Assembly: GCA_963773035.1 (NCBI GenBank)
Contig: CAVYZX010000004.1
Location: 62,001 to 126,000 of the forward strand
DNA from: CAVRXZ01 sp963773035
Lineage (GTDB): Bacteria; Acidobacteriota; Vicinamibacteria; Vicinamibacterales; CAVVIG01
Reading direction: 5' to 3'
Length of the DNA: 64,000 bases
Below, piece after piece: positions 7,513-16,954 of the stretch (its first letter is position 1; each line of letters starts with the position of its first letter). Both the position numbers and the translations under genes were made by a program. The notes beneath the pieces were generated by a model. The model was not told the origin of the DNA and did no database searches. It was given only the letters and a program-made list of their open reading frames with translations.

Positions 7513-10167
7513 CTAGAACGTCGACCCGACCGCAAATCGGAACTGGAACGCCTTCTGCGGTTGCAACTGATTGTTGAGGACGCCCTCTCGTCGCGGATTG
7601 TAAGCGAAGATGAGCCGGAACGGGACGTTCAGCACCGGCATGAAGAAACGGATTTCAGCGCCTGTCGACGTCTTGAAATCCTCAAACGTGAAGTTCTGGC
7701 CCGGCCGAAGGATTGCACCGAAGAATCGACCGTCCGGTGTGAACGGCGCCGGGCCGATGACCTCGGGCCCGGCCTGGACCTGGCCCGCATCATAGAAGAG
7801 GACCAGTCGCACGGGGCCGGCGATATTAATCAGCTCCTCGATATTGAACAGGATGCTCTTGTTGCCCCCGAGCGGGAGACCAGTTATCGGATCGCGGGGC
7901 CCAATGGTCCTGAGGTCGAACCCGCGCACGCTGTACTCGCCACCCAGGAACAGCTTCTCGAAGATCGGCAGCTCGTTGGTTCCATGGAAGCTGTGGATGT
8001 ACTCGAACTGTCCACGGAATCCGAGTGACATCCGGGAGTTTTGCCTGAGGTACCAGACACCCTCGACCGTCGGCTTATAGAAGTTCGTGTTTCCGCCGAG
8101 ACCGGCAAGATCGATTGCGAGGGTGTAGCGCCGGCCGGTGGTCGGCGTAATCGGATTGTCGACGGTGTTGTGCACGAGACTCGGCACGACCTTGCTGATA
8201 GTCCGCTCCCCGCCTTGTCCGATCAACAGCGAGTCGCGCAGGTACGGGTTGCGGGCCAGCACGAGCGGATCGGTGTAGATGTCACTAATCTCGGTGACGC
8301 GGACCTGCTCGTAGCTGTAGTTCGTGAACAAGCGCGTGAAGGGTGCCAGGGGGTAACCGAATGTGATCACACCTCCGGTCGACTCCTGCGTGAACTGGCC
8401 GACGTAGCGGATGCTGCGCTTGAAAAGGTTGAATCCCCCGGTAACGTTGCGATCGAAGAGGAACGGCTCGGTGAACGAGAGCTGGTACTGCTGGGCGCGC
8501 GATCCTGATTGAGCCGACAACGTGAGGCTCTCGCCGCGGCCGAGGAAGTTCGAGGTCGAGAACGACAGCTGGCCGAAGAAGCCCTCGAACTCGGATACGC
8601 CTGCGCCAAACGTCAACTGGTTGCGGTTCTGCTCCTCGAGCTTCAGCTTGACGTCGACCTTGTTGTCGGCGCCGGGGGTCTTCTGGACGTCGACGTCCTT
8701 GGTCCCCTCGAGCGGCTTGAAGTACCCGAGTTGATTCAGCCGCTTGATGCTGTATTTCAGCGCTTCGGTATTGAAGACGCCGTCCTCGACCAGGCGCACT
8801 TCGCGGCGAATCACGTTGTCGCGAGTGGTCGTGTTGCCTGTGAACGTGATGCGGTTGACGAAGTACTGCTTGCCTTCCTGAATGCGCATCACGACGTCGA
8901 CGATCGGGGGACCGGTTCGGGGAGCCGGAGCCTCGGCTTTGAGCGCAGCCGGCGCGTCGGGTTCAGCCGGATTGGGCTGATCGCGGAACTTGTAATCCGG
9001 ATACCCCGTGAACTCGAAGTATCCGCCGGCGCCGTACACTTCCCGCGCCTTCTCGAGACCTTTGCGGACTGCCTTCTCGCTGTAGTACTCCCCGGACGCC
9101 AGCCTGAACATCGGCCGCAGCGCGTCGCTCTTCACGACCTCGTTCCCCTCGAACGACAGATCGCCAACCTTGTAGCGATTGCCCTCGGTGACCGGAATCC
9201 TGAGGGTGACATAGCGCGTTTTCTTGTCGCTCGAATCGCTGACGACCTTCAGCTCTGGCTGCCCGACACGGACCGTGATGTATCCCTGATCGCGGTAGTA
9301 CTCGACGACTCTCTCCGCGTCCTCGTCGTACTTCCCTTCCTGGTACGTGCTGCGGCCAGTGAACATCCGAATGTAGAACGGCCGCTCCTTGTTCTCCTTC
9401 ATCCTCTTTTGGAGCGTGCTGTCGCTGATCGCCGTGTTGCCGACGAACTCAACCGATTGGATTTTGATCTTCGGACCCTCGTCGATGTTGTAGGTGAGGT
9501 GGACGAGCTTCGGTCCGCCTGGCAATTCCTTGATTTCTGGGGTGACTTCGGCGTTCTGGAAGCCCTTCTCCTTCATCATGTCCTGCACGACGGTGCCGAC
9601 CTTCTTGATCAAGCCTGCGTCGAGGAACGAGTCCAACCGCATCTGCAGGTTGAGCTCCTTGAGCTTCTCGTCGACTTTGGTCGTATCGATTTGTTTGGTG
9701 CCGGTGAAGTCCGGTCCGATCTTGAGCCGCTGCCGTTCCTCCATGTTGTACGTGACCATCTTTCCGATCACGCCGTTGGCGAACTTGTAGTCGTCGACCT
9801 CGATCGACAGGTTGTCGAGGAAGTTCGTATTCCAGAGACGATGGAAGTCCTCGAGCATCGTCTTCTCGGTCGTGTCGTCGTAGGGCATCCAGACGCCCTG
9901 GGAAGGTTGGCTGGCCTTGAGCTGAATGTAATAAAGGTAGGTGGCCGGCTCGATGACGGTTTGGTTCCCCTGGGCCTCCCAGCAGGGCGCGATCAAATAC
10001 ACGACAGGAGCAGATCCCGCGGGCGGCTGCGCGAGCGGGGCTGCTAAGGTTTGTCCGCAAATCGCTGGGGGCGGGCCAAAACTGCCCGCAGCGGGCTGTT
10101 GTGCAAGGAGCGGCGAGGCCCAAGCGAGGGCGAACAGCGCGGTTAATGTGCTCGGAAACTTGCGCAT
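7513..10167 (-). CDS. bamA: Outer-membrane protein assembly factor BamA
   Basis: 884 aa, with a signal peptide (cleavage near PLLAQQ), POTRA repeats over roughly residues 70-500, and an Omp85 beta-barrel to the end. The barrel holds the diagnostic VRGF loop-6 motif (YSVRGFDLR) and ends in phenylalanine (FAVGSTF), as required for outer-membrane insertion. BamA is the catalytic core of the BAM complex. It heads the run ompH, fabZ-lpxA, lpxI. An Ala/Pro-rich insert is seen between the last POTRA domains (about residue 400). A small hairpin lies just upstream of the start codon. Confidence 0.95.
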   Translation of the reverse strand: MRKFPSTLTALFALAWASPLLAQQPAAGSFGPPPAICGQTLAAPLAQPPAGSAPVVYLIAPCWEAQGNQTVIEPATYLYYIQLKASQPSQGVWMPYDDTTEKTMLEDFHRLWNTNFLDNLSIEVDDYKFANGVIGKMVTYNMEERQRLKIGPDFTGTKQIDTTKVDEKLKELNLQMRLDSFLDAGLIKKVGTVVQDMMKEKGFQNAEVTPEIKELPGGPKLVHLTYNIDEGPKIKIQSVEFVGNTAISDSTLQKRMKENKERPFYIRMFTGRSTYQEGKYDEDAERVVEYYRDQGYITVRVGQPELKVVSDSSDKKTRYVTLRIPVTEGNRYKVGDLSFEGNEVVKSDALRPMFRLASGEYYSEKAVRKGLEKAREVYGAGGYFEFTGYPDYKFRDQPNPAEPDAPAALKAEAPAPRTGPPIVDVVMRIQEGKQYFVNRITFTGNTTTRDNVIRREVRLVEDGVFNTEALKYSIKRLNQLGYFKPLEGTKDVDVQKTPGADNKVDVKLKLEEQNRNQLTFGAGVSEFEGFFGQLSFSTSNFLGRGESLTLSAQSGSRAQQYQLSFTEPFLFDRNVTGGFNLFKRSIRYVGQFTQESTGGVITFGYPLAPFTRLFTNYSYEQVRVTEISDIYTDPLVLARNPYLRDSLLIGQGGERTISKVVPSLVHNTVDNPITPTTGRRYTLAIDLAGLGGNTNFYKPTVEGVWYLRQNSRMSLGFRGQFEYIHSFHGTNELPIFEKLFLGGEYSVRGFDLRTIGPRDPITGLPLGGNKSILFNIEELINIAGPVRLVLFYDAGQVQAGPEVIGPAPFTPDGRFFGAILRPGQNFTFEDFKTSTGAEIRFFMPVLNVPFRLIFAYNPRREGVLNNQLQPQKAFQFRFAVGSTF

Positions 10168-10178
10168 CAGCAGGCTCT

Positions 10179-10194
10179 CGGGCAGACGTGCCCG
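10179..10194 (-). promoter_or_regulatory. Short hairpin in the bamA leader
   Basis: A perfect inverted repeat, CGGGCA - 4 bases - TGCCCG, lies 11 bases upstream of the bamA start codon, where a ribosome-binding site would sit. It could modulate translation or simply be chance; no evidence beyond the symmetry. Confidence 0.25.
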
Positions 10195-10342
10195 GAAGTC
10201 GTTATTCTACCGAAAATTAGACGTTGGAGATGATCGTACGGTCGGGATTCTGCCACGTGAAGGAGCCGGGAATCAGGTCGGTGGATCGAACAACGGCCTA
10301 ATACCGCACCCCAATCGACACTTTACGAGCTTACCCCATGTA

Positions 10343-12778
10343 TTAGGCGAGCTTCCTGCCCGCGGCCACTTCTCCGGCCGGCCGATACGCAAGCTGACCG
10401 GCCTCCAGGTACACCTCGACCTCTCCGCCTCGCAGGTGACCGCGGATCAGCTCTTCCGATAGAGGATCCTCGACGTAGCGCTGGATGGCCCGACGCAGCG
10501 GCCGCGCCCCGTACGACCGATCCTTGCACGTAATCTCGATAATCCAATCCACGACGTCCGGAGTGAGCGAGATCTTGAGTTTGCGGTCCGTCAAGTTCTC
10601 GTTCAGCTGCGTAACGAGCAGCCCCATGATGCGCCGCAAGTCGTCGTCGTTCAGCGCTTCGAAGACGATGATCTCGTCGATGCGGTTGATGAACTCGGGA
10701 TTGAACGTCCGCTTGACCTCGCCGAGCACCATATCCGAGACGCTTCGGGCGATTTCCCCGGTGTCAGTGGACTGGAATCCCAGCGAGCTCCGTTTCTGAA
10801 TGAACCGCGCGCCGATGTTGGAGGTCATGATGACAATCGCGTTCTTGAAGTTCACGCGATTGCCGAGTCCGTCCGTAAGGTGACCGTCTTCGAACACCTG
10901 CAGCAGGATGTTGAAGATGTCCGGGTGCGCCTTCTCGATCTCGTCCAGCAGGACCACCGAGTAGGGATTTCTCTTGACCTTCTCGGTCAACTGGCCGCCT
11001 TCCTCGTGACCCACATATCCCGGCGGCGACCCGATCAACTTGGATACCGAGTGCTTCTCCATGTATTCCGACATGTCGAAGCGGATCAGCGCGTGATCGC
11101 TGCCGAAAAGGAAATTGGCGAGCGCCCGCGCGAGCTCGGTCTTGCCCACGCCTGTCGGCCCGAGGAATACGAAACTGCCAACCGGCCGATTCGGGTTCTT
11201 GAGGCCCGCACGCGAACGCCGGATCGCGCGCGAGATCGCTGAAATCGCTTTCTCCTGACTGATGACACGCCGGTGAAGCTCAGCTTCCATCCGGAGCAGC
11301 TTGTCGCCCTCGTCCTGATTGATGGAAGCGATCGGTACGCCGGTCCATTTGGAGACGACTTCGTCGATTTCCTGCTTGCCGACGATCACGCGCCGGGCGC
11401 TCGACTTGACGTCGAACTTTTCGCGCACGTACTGCAGATTCTCGCGCGCCGCCATCTCCTGCTCGCGGTGGAACTGCGCCTTCTCGAAGTCTTTCTGCGA
11501 GACTGCGCTCTCCATCTGCTCGACCGCTACGCGAATGCTGCGGTTGATTTCGCCGAATTCCTCGCTGTAGCCGGCCTCGCGCAACTTCGCACGGGCGCCT
11601 GCCTCGTCGACCAGGTCGATCGCCTTGTCGGGCAGGAACCGGTCGGTGATGTAGCGATTGGACTGGTACACCGCGGCCTCGATGGCGTCGCGCGTGTACT
11701 CGACGTGATGGAACGTTTCGTACCGGTCCTTGACGCCGACCAGGATTTCGATCGTCTCCCGCTCTCCGGGCGGGTCCACTTTGATCGCCTGAAAGCGGCG
11801 CTCGAGCGAGCGGTCCTTCTCGATGTACTTGCGGTACTCGGCGGGCGTCGTCGCCCCGATGCAGCGGATCTCCCCCCGCGACAACGCAGGCTTGAGGATA
11901 TTGGCCGCATCGAGCGAGCCTTCGGCCGACCCCGCTCCGACCAACGTGTGCAACTCGTCGATGAACACGATGATGTTCGGGTTGTCGGTCAGTTCCTTCA
12001 TGATCGCCTTCAGGCGTTCTTCGAACTGACCCCGATACTTCGTCCCGGCAACGATCAACGAGATATCCAACGCGAGAATGCGCTTGTCGGCCAGAAAATG
12101 CGGGACGTCGCCATAGACGATCTTCTGAGCCAGCCCCTCGACGATGGCCGTCTTCCCGACACCGGGCTCTCCGATCAGAACCGCATTGTTCTTGGTGCGG
12201 CGGCACAACACCTGTTGGACGCGCTCGACTTCGTGCTCTCGGCCGACGAGCGGGTCCAACTGGTTCTTCATCGCCGACTCGGTGAGATCGCGGCTGAACT
12301 CCGCGAGCAACGGCGTCTCTTTGACGCGCGTGAGCGTCGTCTTCTCGTTGAGGAGCTGGACGATATCCTCACGGACCGTGTTGAGCCGCATCCCTTTCTC
12401 CATGAGGATGGACGCGGCGACACAACGCTCCTCACGGAGAATGCCGAGCAGCAGGTGCTCGGTGCCGATGTAGTTGTGAAGCAACCGATCGGCTTCCTCA
12501 GCCGCAAATTGAAGAACCCGCTTGGTTTCGGCGCTGAACGGAATCTCGACGGAGGTCGAGACCTTCTCGCGGAAAACCGTGCGTCCTTCTATTTCTTTTC
12601 GAATGTTCTCGAGGGAGAGGTGCGAGCGGGCGAAGATGCGGCTTGTGAGGCCCTTGCCCTCGCGAATCAACCCGAGCAGCAGGTGCTCGGTCTCAATAGA
12701 AATGCTGCCGAGCTGACTAGCCTCGTAACGCGCAAAGAAGAGTACTCGCCGAGCCCTTTCGGTATACCGTTCGAACAT
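10343..12778 (-). CDS. clpC: ClpC-type ATP-dependent Clp protease ATP-binding subunit
   Basis: 811 aa, the length of ClpC. Order of domains: two Clp-N repeats (about 1-150), first AAA+ domain with Walker A GEPGVGKT near residue 206, a middle domain with a UVR-like coiled stretch (about 415-460), second AAA+ domain with Walker A GPTGVGKT (about 545), and a C-terminal D2-small domain (about 730-790). ClpC unfolds substrates for ClpP. The N-terminus FERYTERARRVLFFARYEA is typical. The gene is last in the minus-strand direction before bamA (175 bases between) and has its own promoter at 12833-12862. No adaptor (mcsA/mcsB) is adjacent. Confidence 0.93.
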   Translation of the reverse strand: MFERYTERARRVLFFARYEASQLGSISIETEHLLLGLIREGKGLTSRIFARSHLSLENIRKEIEGRTVFREKVSTSVEIPFSAETKRVLQFAAEEADRLLHNYIGTEHLLLGILREERCVAASILMEKGMRLNTVREDIVQLLNEKTTLTRVKETPLLAEFSRDLTESAMKNQLDPLVGREHEVERVQQVLCRRTKNNAVLIGEPGVGKTAIVEGLAQKIVYGDVPHFLADKRILALDISLIVAGTKYRGQFEERLKAIMKELTDNPNIIVFIDELHTLVGAGSAEGSLDAANILKPALSRGEIRCIGATTPAEYRKYIEKDRSLERRFQAIKVDPPGERETIEILVGVKDRYETFHHVEYTRDAIEAAVYQSNRYITDRFLPDKAIDLVDEAGARAKLREAGYSEEFGEINRSIRVAVEQMESAVSQKDFEKAQFHREQEMAARENLQYVREKFDVKSSARRVIVGKQEIDEVVSKWTGVPIASINQDEGDKLLRMEAELHRRVISQEKAISAISRAIRRSRAGLKNPNRPVGSFVFLGPTGVGKTELARALANFLFGSDHALIRFDMSEYMEKHSVSKLIGSPPGYVGHEEGGQLTEKVKRNPYSVVLLDEIEKAHPDIFNILLQVFEDGHLTDGLGNRVNFKNAIVIMTSNIGARFIQKRSSLGFQSTDTGEIARSVSDMVLGEVKRTFNPEFINRIDEIIVFEALNDDDLRRIMGLLVTQLNENLTDRKLKISLTPDVVDWIIEITCKDRSYGARPLRRAIQRYVEDPLSEELIRGHLRGGEVEVYLEAGQLAYRPAGEVAAGRKLA

Positions 12779-12832
12779 CCGGGGTACCTACGTGAAAGCC
12801 GATAAATGTGGGGTCACGTGATTGTTGACCAC

Positions 12833-12862
12833 ATTATACGGCATCGATTCGGCGCCGACCAA
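12833..12862 (-). promoter_or_regulatory. Sigma70-like promoter of clpC
   Basis: On the minus strand a perfect -10 box TATAAT (12833-12838) is preceded, with an 18-base spacer, by TTGGTC (12857-12862) as -35. The transcript would start near 12826, about 48 bases before the clpC ATG. An imperfect inverted repeat (TGTGGTCA facing TGACCCCACA on the minus strand, 12807-12833) begins at the -10 box and covers the start site, so it could be an operator. Confidence 0.5.
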
Positions 12863-13266
12863 CGACCCTTCGAAGATAAGTCACTGCTAGTCCTGGGGTT
12901 CGCGCCCCACTCTCGTTGGAACCGATCGCGTTCCCCTCGGACGACTCAATCCCGCTGCAGCATAGGATCTTTATCGGTCGTTCCGGCTGGGATCCATTCA
13001 CAAATGCTGCCACGGTCGACGCGGCACAATGCGCCGGTTGAAACCCCGACCCACGGCAGATGTCCTATCCATCGGAGATGAAATGGCGAGCGTGACAAGA
13101 ACAAGGCGCTCCGTAAGCTGATCCCTTGACCTCGAGTGGCCTATTAAGGACTCACTGGGCCCCAGCTTCTGGCCAACCGGCCGGCTCGAAGCACGTCAAC
13201 TGCCGATTAGTCGTCGCTTCTCCGCCCCAAAGCCATCTGCAGACGCCAATCCGGGGAGGCCTGCTC
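12863..13266. other. Intergenic region between fhs and clpC with no recognised gene
   Basis: Apart from the clpC promoter at its edge, this roughly 400-base stretch shows no convincing open frame, RNA gene or repeat. The longest frames inside it lack ribosome-binding sites and have no recognisable protein features. It may hold the terminator of fhs transcripts, but no stem followed by a T-run was seen. Confidence 0.5.
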
Positions 13267-14937
13267 CTAGAACAACCCGACCGTTCGCCCGTCGGCGTCG
13301 ACGTCGATGTTCATGAACGCCGGGGTCTTTCCGAGACCAGGCATGCGCTGCATTTCGCCGCAGAGTGCCACGACGAAGCCGGCCCCGGCGCTCGGCACCA
13401 GACCACGCACGGGCAAAATGAAGCCCTTCGGACGATTTCGAAGCGTGGGTTCGTGCGAGAGCGAGAGATGGGTCTTCGCCATGCAGACCAGCGCGGTCCC
13501 GAGACCGAGCTTATTGAGCCGTTCGAGATCCTTCTGGGCCTGCATCTGCAGATCGATGCCGTCGGCGCCGTATAGACGCGTGGCAATCGCCTGAATCTGG
13601 TCGACCACCGGAGTCTCGTTTGGCGTCAGAAACGAGAACTTGCTTGGCCTCTCGCACGCCTTGATGACGGCCTGAGCCAGGTCGACGGCCCCTTCGCCCC
13701 CGCGCGAGAAGCCATCGTGGGCGACGACGGTTTCTGCGCCCGCCTTCGTCGCCAGGTCCTGAAGCAGCGCGAGCTCCTTATCACTATCCGAGGGAAAGCG
13801 GTTGACCGCCACCACGCAAGGCAACCCGTACTGCCGGACGATTTGAATGTGCGCAGTCAGGTTCTCAATCCCGATTCGAACCGCATCGGGGTCTTCTTTC
13901 GCAAGCTCGTTGAACGGCTTACCTCCATGCGACTTTGTCGCGCGGACTGTGGTGACGAGCACGGCCGCGCTCGGCGCAAAACCGCCAGTCCGGCACACGA
14001 TGTCGCAGAACTTCTGCATCCCGAGGTCGCTCGCAAAACCCGCTTCCGTGATGATGTAGTCCGCCAGCTTGAGCGCGATGCGGTCGGCCAGGATGGAGTT
14101 GTTGCCGTGAGCGATGTTGCCAAACGGTCCCGCATGGACCAGCACCGGCTGCCCTTCGAGTGTCTGCACCAGATTCGGCTTGATCGCCTCCTTCATGATG
14201 ACGGTCATCGCGCCACCGACCTTCAAATGGTCGGCGGTAACCGGTCGGCCATCGTAGGTGGAGGCCACGACGATGCGACCAAGGCGGCGGCGGAGGTCGT
14301 TGAGGTCGTTGGCCAACGCGAACACGGCCATGACTTCTGAGGCGGCCGTAATCACGAACTCGTTCTCGCGTGGAACACCGTGAGTCTTGCCTCCCAAACC
14401 GACAACGCTGTATCGCAGCTCCCGGTCGTTCATGTCCACCGTGCGGGGCCAGGTCACACTGGTTGGATCGATGCCCAGAATGTTGCCGTTGAAAATGGAT
14501 GCGTCGAGCGCAGCGGCGAGAAGACTGTGCGCAGCGGTTACCGCGTGCGAGTCGCCGTTGAAATGGAGATTGATATCCTCCATCGGCATAACCTGGGCAT
14601 AACCGCCGCCGGTTCCTCCGCCCTTGATCCCGAACACCGGGCCCATCGACGGCTCACGAAGACACAGCATGACCTTCGCCTTGAGCTTGCCGAGGCCCTG
14701 CGTCAGCGAAATGCTGGTCGTCGTCTTGCCTTCGCCAGCCTTGGTCGGGGTGATCGCCGTGACGATAACGAGTTTGCCGTCGGGCCTGGAGGCGAGCCGG
14801 TCCAGAATGGACAGCTTCACCTTGCCGCGGTCGTCTCCGAACGGAACCAGTTCGTCGGGCAGGATACCGACGTTGCGGGCGATCTCGGTGATGGGGAGGA
14901 GTCGAGCAGAGTTCGCAATCTCGATCGCTGATTTCAC
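13267..14937 (-). CDS. fhs: Formate-tetrahydrofolate ligase
   Basis: 556 aa, full length for the family. It makes 10-formyl-tetrahydrofolate from formate, THF and ATP. The ATP-binding segment TPTKAGEGKTTTSISLTQGL (about residues 63-82) is intact, followed by EPSMGPVFGIKGGGTGGGYAQV and the FGNIAHGNNS stretch, all diagnostic. Folate one-carbon supply would serve purine and fMet synthesis. It is flanked by the 400-base gap towards clpC and by lolD 50 bases upstream, so co-transcription with the Lol genes is possible but not certain. Confidence 0.95.
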   Translation of the reverse strand: MKSAIEIANSARLLPITEIARNVGILPDELVPFGDDRGKVKLSILDRLASRPDGKLVIVTAITPTKAGEGKTTTSISLTQGLGKLKAKVMLCLREPSMGPVFGIKGGGTGGGYAQVMPMEDINLHFNGDSHAVTAAHSLLAAALDASIFNGNILGIDPTSVTWPRTVDMNDRELRYSVVGLGGKTHGVPRENEFVITAASEVMAVFALANDLNDLRRRLGRIVVASTYDGRPVTADHLKVGGAMTVIMKEAIKPNLVQTLEGQPVLVHAGPFGNIAHGNNSILADRIALKLADYIITEAGFASDLGMQKFCDIVCRTGGFAPSAAVLVTTVRATKSHGGKPFNELAKEDPDAVRIGIENLTAHIQIVRQYGLPCVVAVNRFPSDSDKELALLQDLATKAGAETVVAHDGFSRGGEGAVDLAQAVIKACERPSKFSFLTPNETPVVDQIQAIATRLYGADGIDLQMQAQKDLERLNKLGLGTALVCMAKTHLSLSHEPTLRNRPKGFILPVRGLVPSAGAGFVVALCGEMQRMPGLGKTPAFMNIDVDADGRTVGLF

Positions 14938-14986
14938 CTTGGTTCCTTTCGTTGAATGGTCTGGAGAGAGGCAGGGACGCTGCTTC

Positions 14987-15658
14987 TCACGCCGCGACTA
15001 GCCGCCCCTCGTGGAGACGCAACACGCGGTCGCAAGCAGCCGCGAGCCGAGAGTTGTGCGTGGCGATAATCGACGTCAAATGATAACTCGCGTGCATCTC
15101 TCGTAACAGGGCATGGAGCGATTCGGCGGTTTGCTCGTCCAGATCGCCGGTCGGCTCGTCGGCCAGGAGCACCGCCGGATGCATGACGAGCGCGCGTGCG
15201 ACCGCGACGCGCTGTTGTTCCCCGCCCGACAGCATGCCGGGCCGGTGGGTCAACCGCTCGCTCAAACCGACGCGCCGGAGCAACTCGTCTGCCCGGCTGT
15301 ACGCCTGCGACGCCGGGAGCCTCGCGATGCGCACAGGCATCGCTACGTTCTCGATCGCGTCGAACTCAGGAAGCAAATGATGGAACTGAAACACGAACCC
15401 GACCTGCTTGTTGCGGAATGCGACCAGTCCTTGATCCTGCAGCTGCGTCAGCTCGGTATCTCCGATCGTCACCGTTCCCGCGTCGGCCCGGTCCAGCCCC
15501 CCGATGACGTGCAAAAGAGTACTTTTACCCACGCCCGACGCCCCTACGATTGCGACCATCTCGCCCTCGGCAACCGCGAGGTCCAAATCGCGCAGCACGG
15601 TCAGTGAGGTGGCACCGACCGTGTAACTCTTTCGCAAAGCGCGGACTTCCAGAAACAT
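14987..15658 (-). CDS. lolD: LolD-like ABC transporter ATP-binding protein
   Basis: 223 aa ABC ATPase: Walker A GASGVGKST (about residues 36-44), signature LSGGEQQRVAVARAL (about 142-156), Walker B VLLADEPTGDLD. The subfamily is the MacB/LolD type. LolD powers release of lipoproteins from the inner membrane together with LolC/LolE. The partner permease gene lolC is directly upstream, separated by 69 bases filled with a 7-base tandem repeat. Confidence 0.9.
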   Translation of the reverse strand: MFLEVRALRKSYTVGATSLTVLRDLDLAVAEGEMVAIVGASGVGKSTLLHVIGGLDRADAGTVTIGDTELTQLQDQGLVAFRNKQVGFVFQFHHLLPEFDAIENVAMPVRIARLPASQAYSRADELLRRVGLSERLTHRPGMLSGGEQQRVAVARALVMHPAVLLADEPTGDLDEQTAESLHALLREMHASYHLTSIIATHNSRLAAACDRVLRLHEGRLVAA

Positions 15659-15660
15659 AG

Positions 15661-15724
15661 GTTAGTCGTTCGTCGTTCGTCGTTCGTTGTTCGCGTTCAG
15701 CGTTTGCCGTTTCACGTTCGTCAT
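15661..15724. repeat. Degenerate heptamer repeat (GTTCGTC type) between lolC and lolD
   Basis: The gap between lolC and lolD is almost wholly made of imperfect copies of GTTCGTC (variants GTTCGTT, GTTCAGC, GTTTGCC, GTTTCAC). It shares its design, though not its sequence, with the other 7/8-base arrays of this window. It might affect the lolC/lolD ratio within the operon. Confidence 0.8.
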
Positions 15725-15727
15725 CGA

Positions 15728-16954
15728 TCACTCATAGCGCAGCGCTTCTGCCGGGTCGAGGTGCGCCGCCCGCCTCGACGGATAGATGGTGGCGAGGAGG
15801 CAAACCACAACGGCAGCAATGACGACCAACGTGAAGTCAAGCGGTAGCACCTTGAAAGGCAGGTGTGACACTTGGTACACGTCCATCGGCATGCTTATCA
15901 ACCTGTAATGGTCGAAGATGTAGCACACCACCAGGCCGGCGACCGCGCCGACGGCCGTGCCGACGAGGCCGATGAAGAGGCCTTGCAGCACGAAGATCGC
16001 CGTGACGCTCTTGGCGCTGGCCCCCATCGTCTTCAGAATCGCGATATCACGATTCTTCTCGATGACGAGCAGGACGAGCGAGGTGACGATATTCAGCGCG
16101 GCGACGCCGACGATCAGGCCGATCGCCAGAGACATCGCAATCTTCTCGAGCGTCAGGGCTGAAAAGAGTGAGCGGTTCATTTCCGTCCAATCCTGTTTCA
16201 GGTAGTCCTTCCCAAGCTTCTCCTCGATGGCTTCAGAAATCCGGGGGGCTGCAATCACATCGTCGAGGCGCAGCTGAATGTGATCCACCTGATCCTTGTC
16301 GAAAAGACGTTTCGCTGTGTCGATCGAGACGTACCCGAACGTCGAATCTGCTTCGAGCAGACCCAGTCTGAATGTTCCGACCACCCGCATTCGCCTCGGC
16401 CTCGGCATCATGCCCATCGGCGAGAGCGTTCCCTGCGCCGTCAACAACGACACTTCGTCGCCGACCTCCACCCTCAGCTTTGCCGCCAGGTCCTTACCCA
16501 GAACGATTCCGTCGAGCCCCCCATGGCCATTTCTAAGCCCGTCGAGATCGCCACTCAGCATGGCCTGCTTCACGTCGGTCACTTGAGGTTCGAGATCGGG
16601 ATCGATGCCCTTGACTTGAATCGGCACCGTCTCCTGCGACGCGGACACCAAGCCCTGGCCGAGAATCGCCGGCGCGGCACCGATGACGTCGGGAAGCTGA
16701 CGAAGCTTGTCGGACTCGGCACGCTCGTCGACGATGCCGCCGAGTTTCCAGACGTAGACGTGCGGAGTCGAACCCAGGATGCGGTCTCTCAGCTCTTGTT
16801 GGAGCCCCGTCATGATCGCCAGCGCGATGATGACGGCCATGACACCCACCATGACCCCGATCGTCGTGAAGGCGGAAATGACCGAGATGAACGCCTGCTT
16901 GCGTTTGGCGAGCAGATACCGGACGGCGATGTGAAGCTCGAACGGAACGTCCAT
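15728..16954 (-). CDS. lolC: LolC/LolE-family lipoprotein-releasing ABC permease
   Basis: About 408 aa. One N-terminal membrane segment (about 20-45), a periplasmic MacB_PCD domain (about 50-250), then three C-terminal membrane segments of the FtsX fold (about 270-400) ending in PSRRAAHLDPAEALRYE, the hallmark tail of LolC/E. It works with LolD to extract lipoproteins from the inner membrane for delivery to LolA. The ATG at 16954 overlaps the lysS stop by one base (TGATG); a TTG one codon earlier is less likely. Only one LolC/E-type gene is present, so it probably acts as a homodimer. Confidence 0.9.
   Translation of the reverse strand: MDVPFELHIAVRYLLAKRKQAFISVISAFTTIGVMVGVMAVIIALAIMTGLQQELRDRILGSTPHVYVWKLGGIVDERAESDKLRQLPDVIGAAPAILGQGLVSASQETVPIQVKGIDPDLEPQVTDVKQAMLSGDLDGLRNGHGGLDGIVLGKDLAAKLRVEVGDEVSLLTAQGTLSPMGMMPRPRRMRVVGTFRLGLLEADSTFGYVSIDTAKRLFDKDQVDHIQLRLDDVIAAPRISEAIEEKLGKDYLKQDWTEMNRSLFSALTLEKIAMSLAIGLIVGVAALNIVTSLVLLVIEKNRDIAILKTMGASAKSVTAIFVLQGLFIGLVGTAVGAVAGLVVCYIFDHYRLISMPMDVYQVSHLPFKVLPLDFTLVVIAAVVVCLLATIYPSRRAAHLDPAEALRYE

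Noticed and set aside
8509..10047. 512-aa open frame on the plus strand
   Set aside because: It is fully antisense to bamA, whose protein has clear POTRA and barrel features; the frame is a by-product of high GC codon use.
11273..12805. 510-aa open frame on the plus strand
   Set aside because: Antisense to clpC over its whole length and without any recognisable domain.
12880..12920. tRNA-like T-arm (GGGGTTCGCGCCCC)
   Set aside because: No acceptor, D or anticodon arms can be folded around it.
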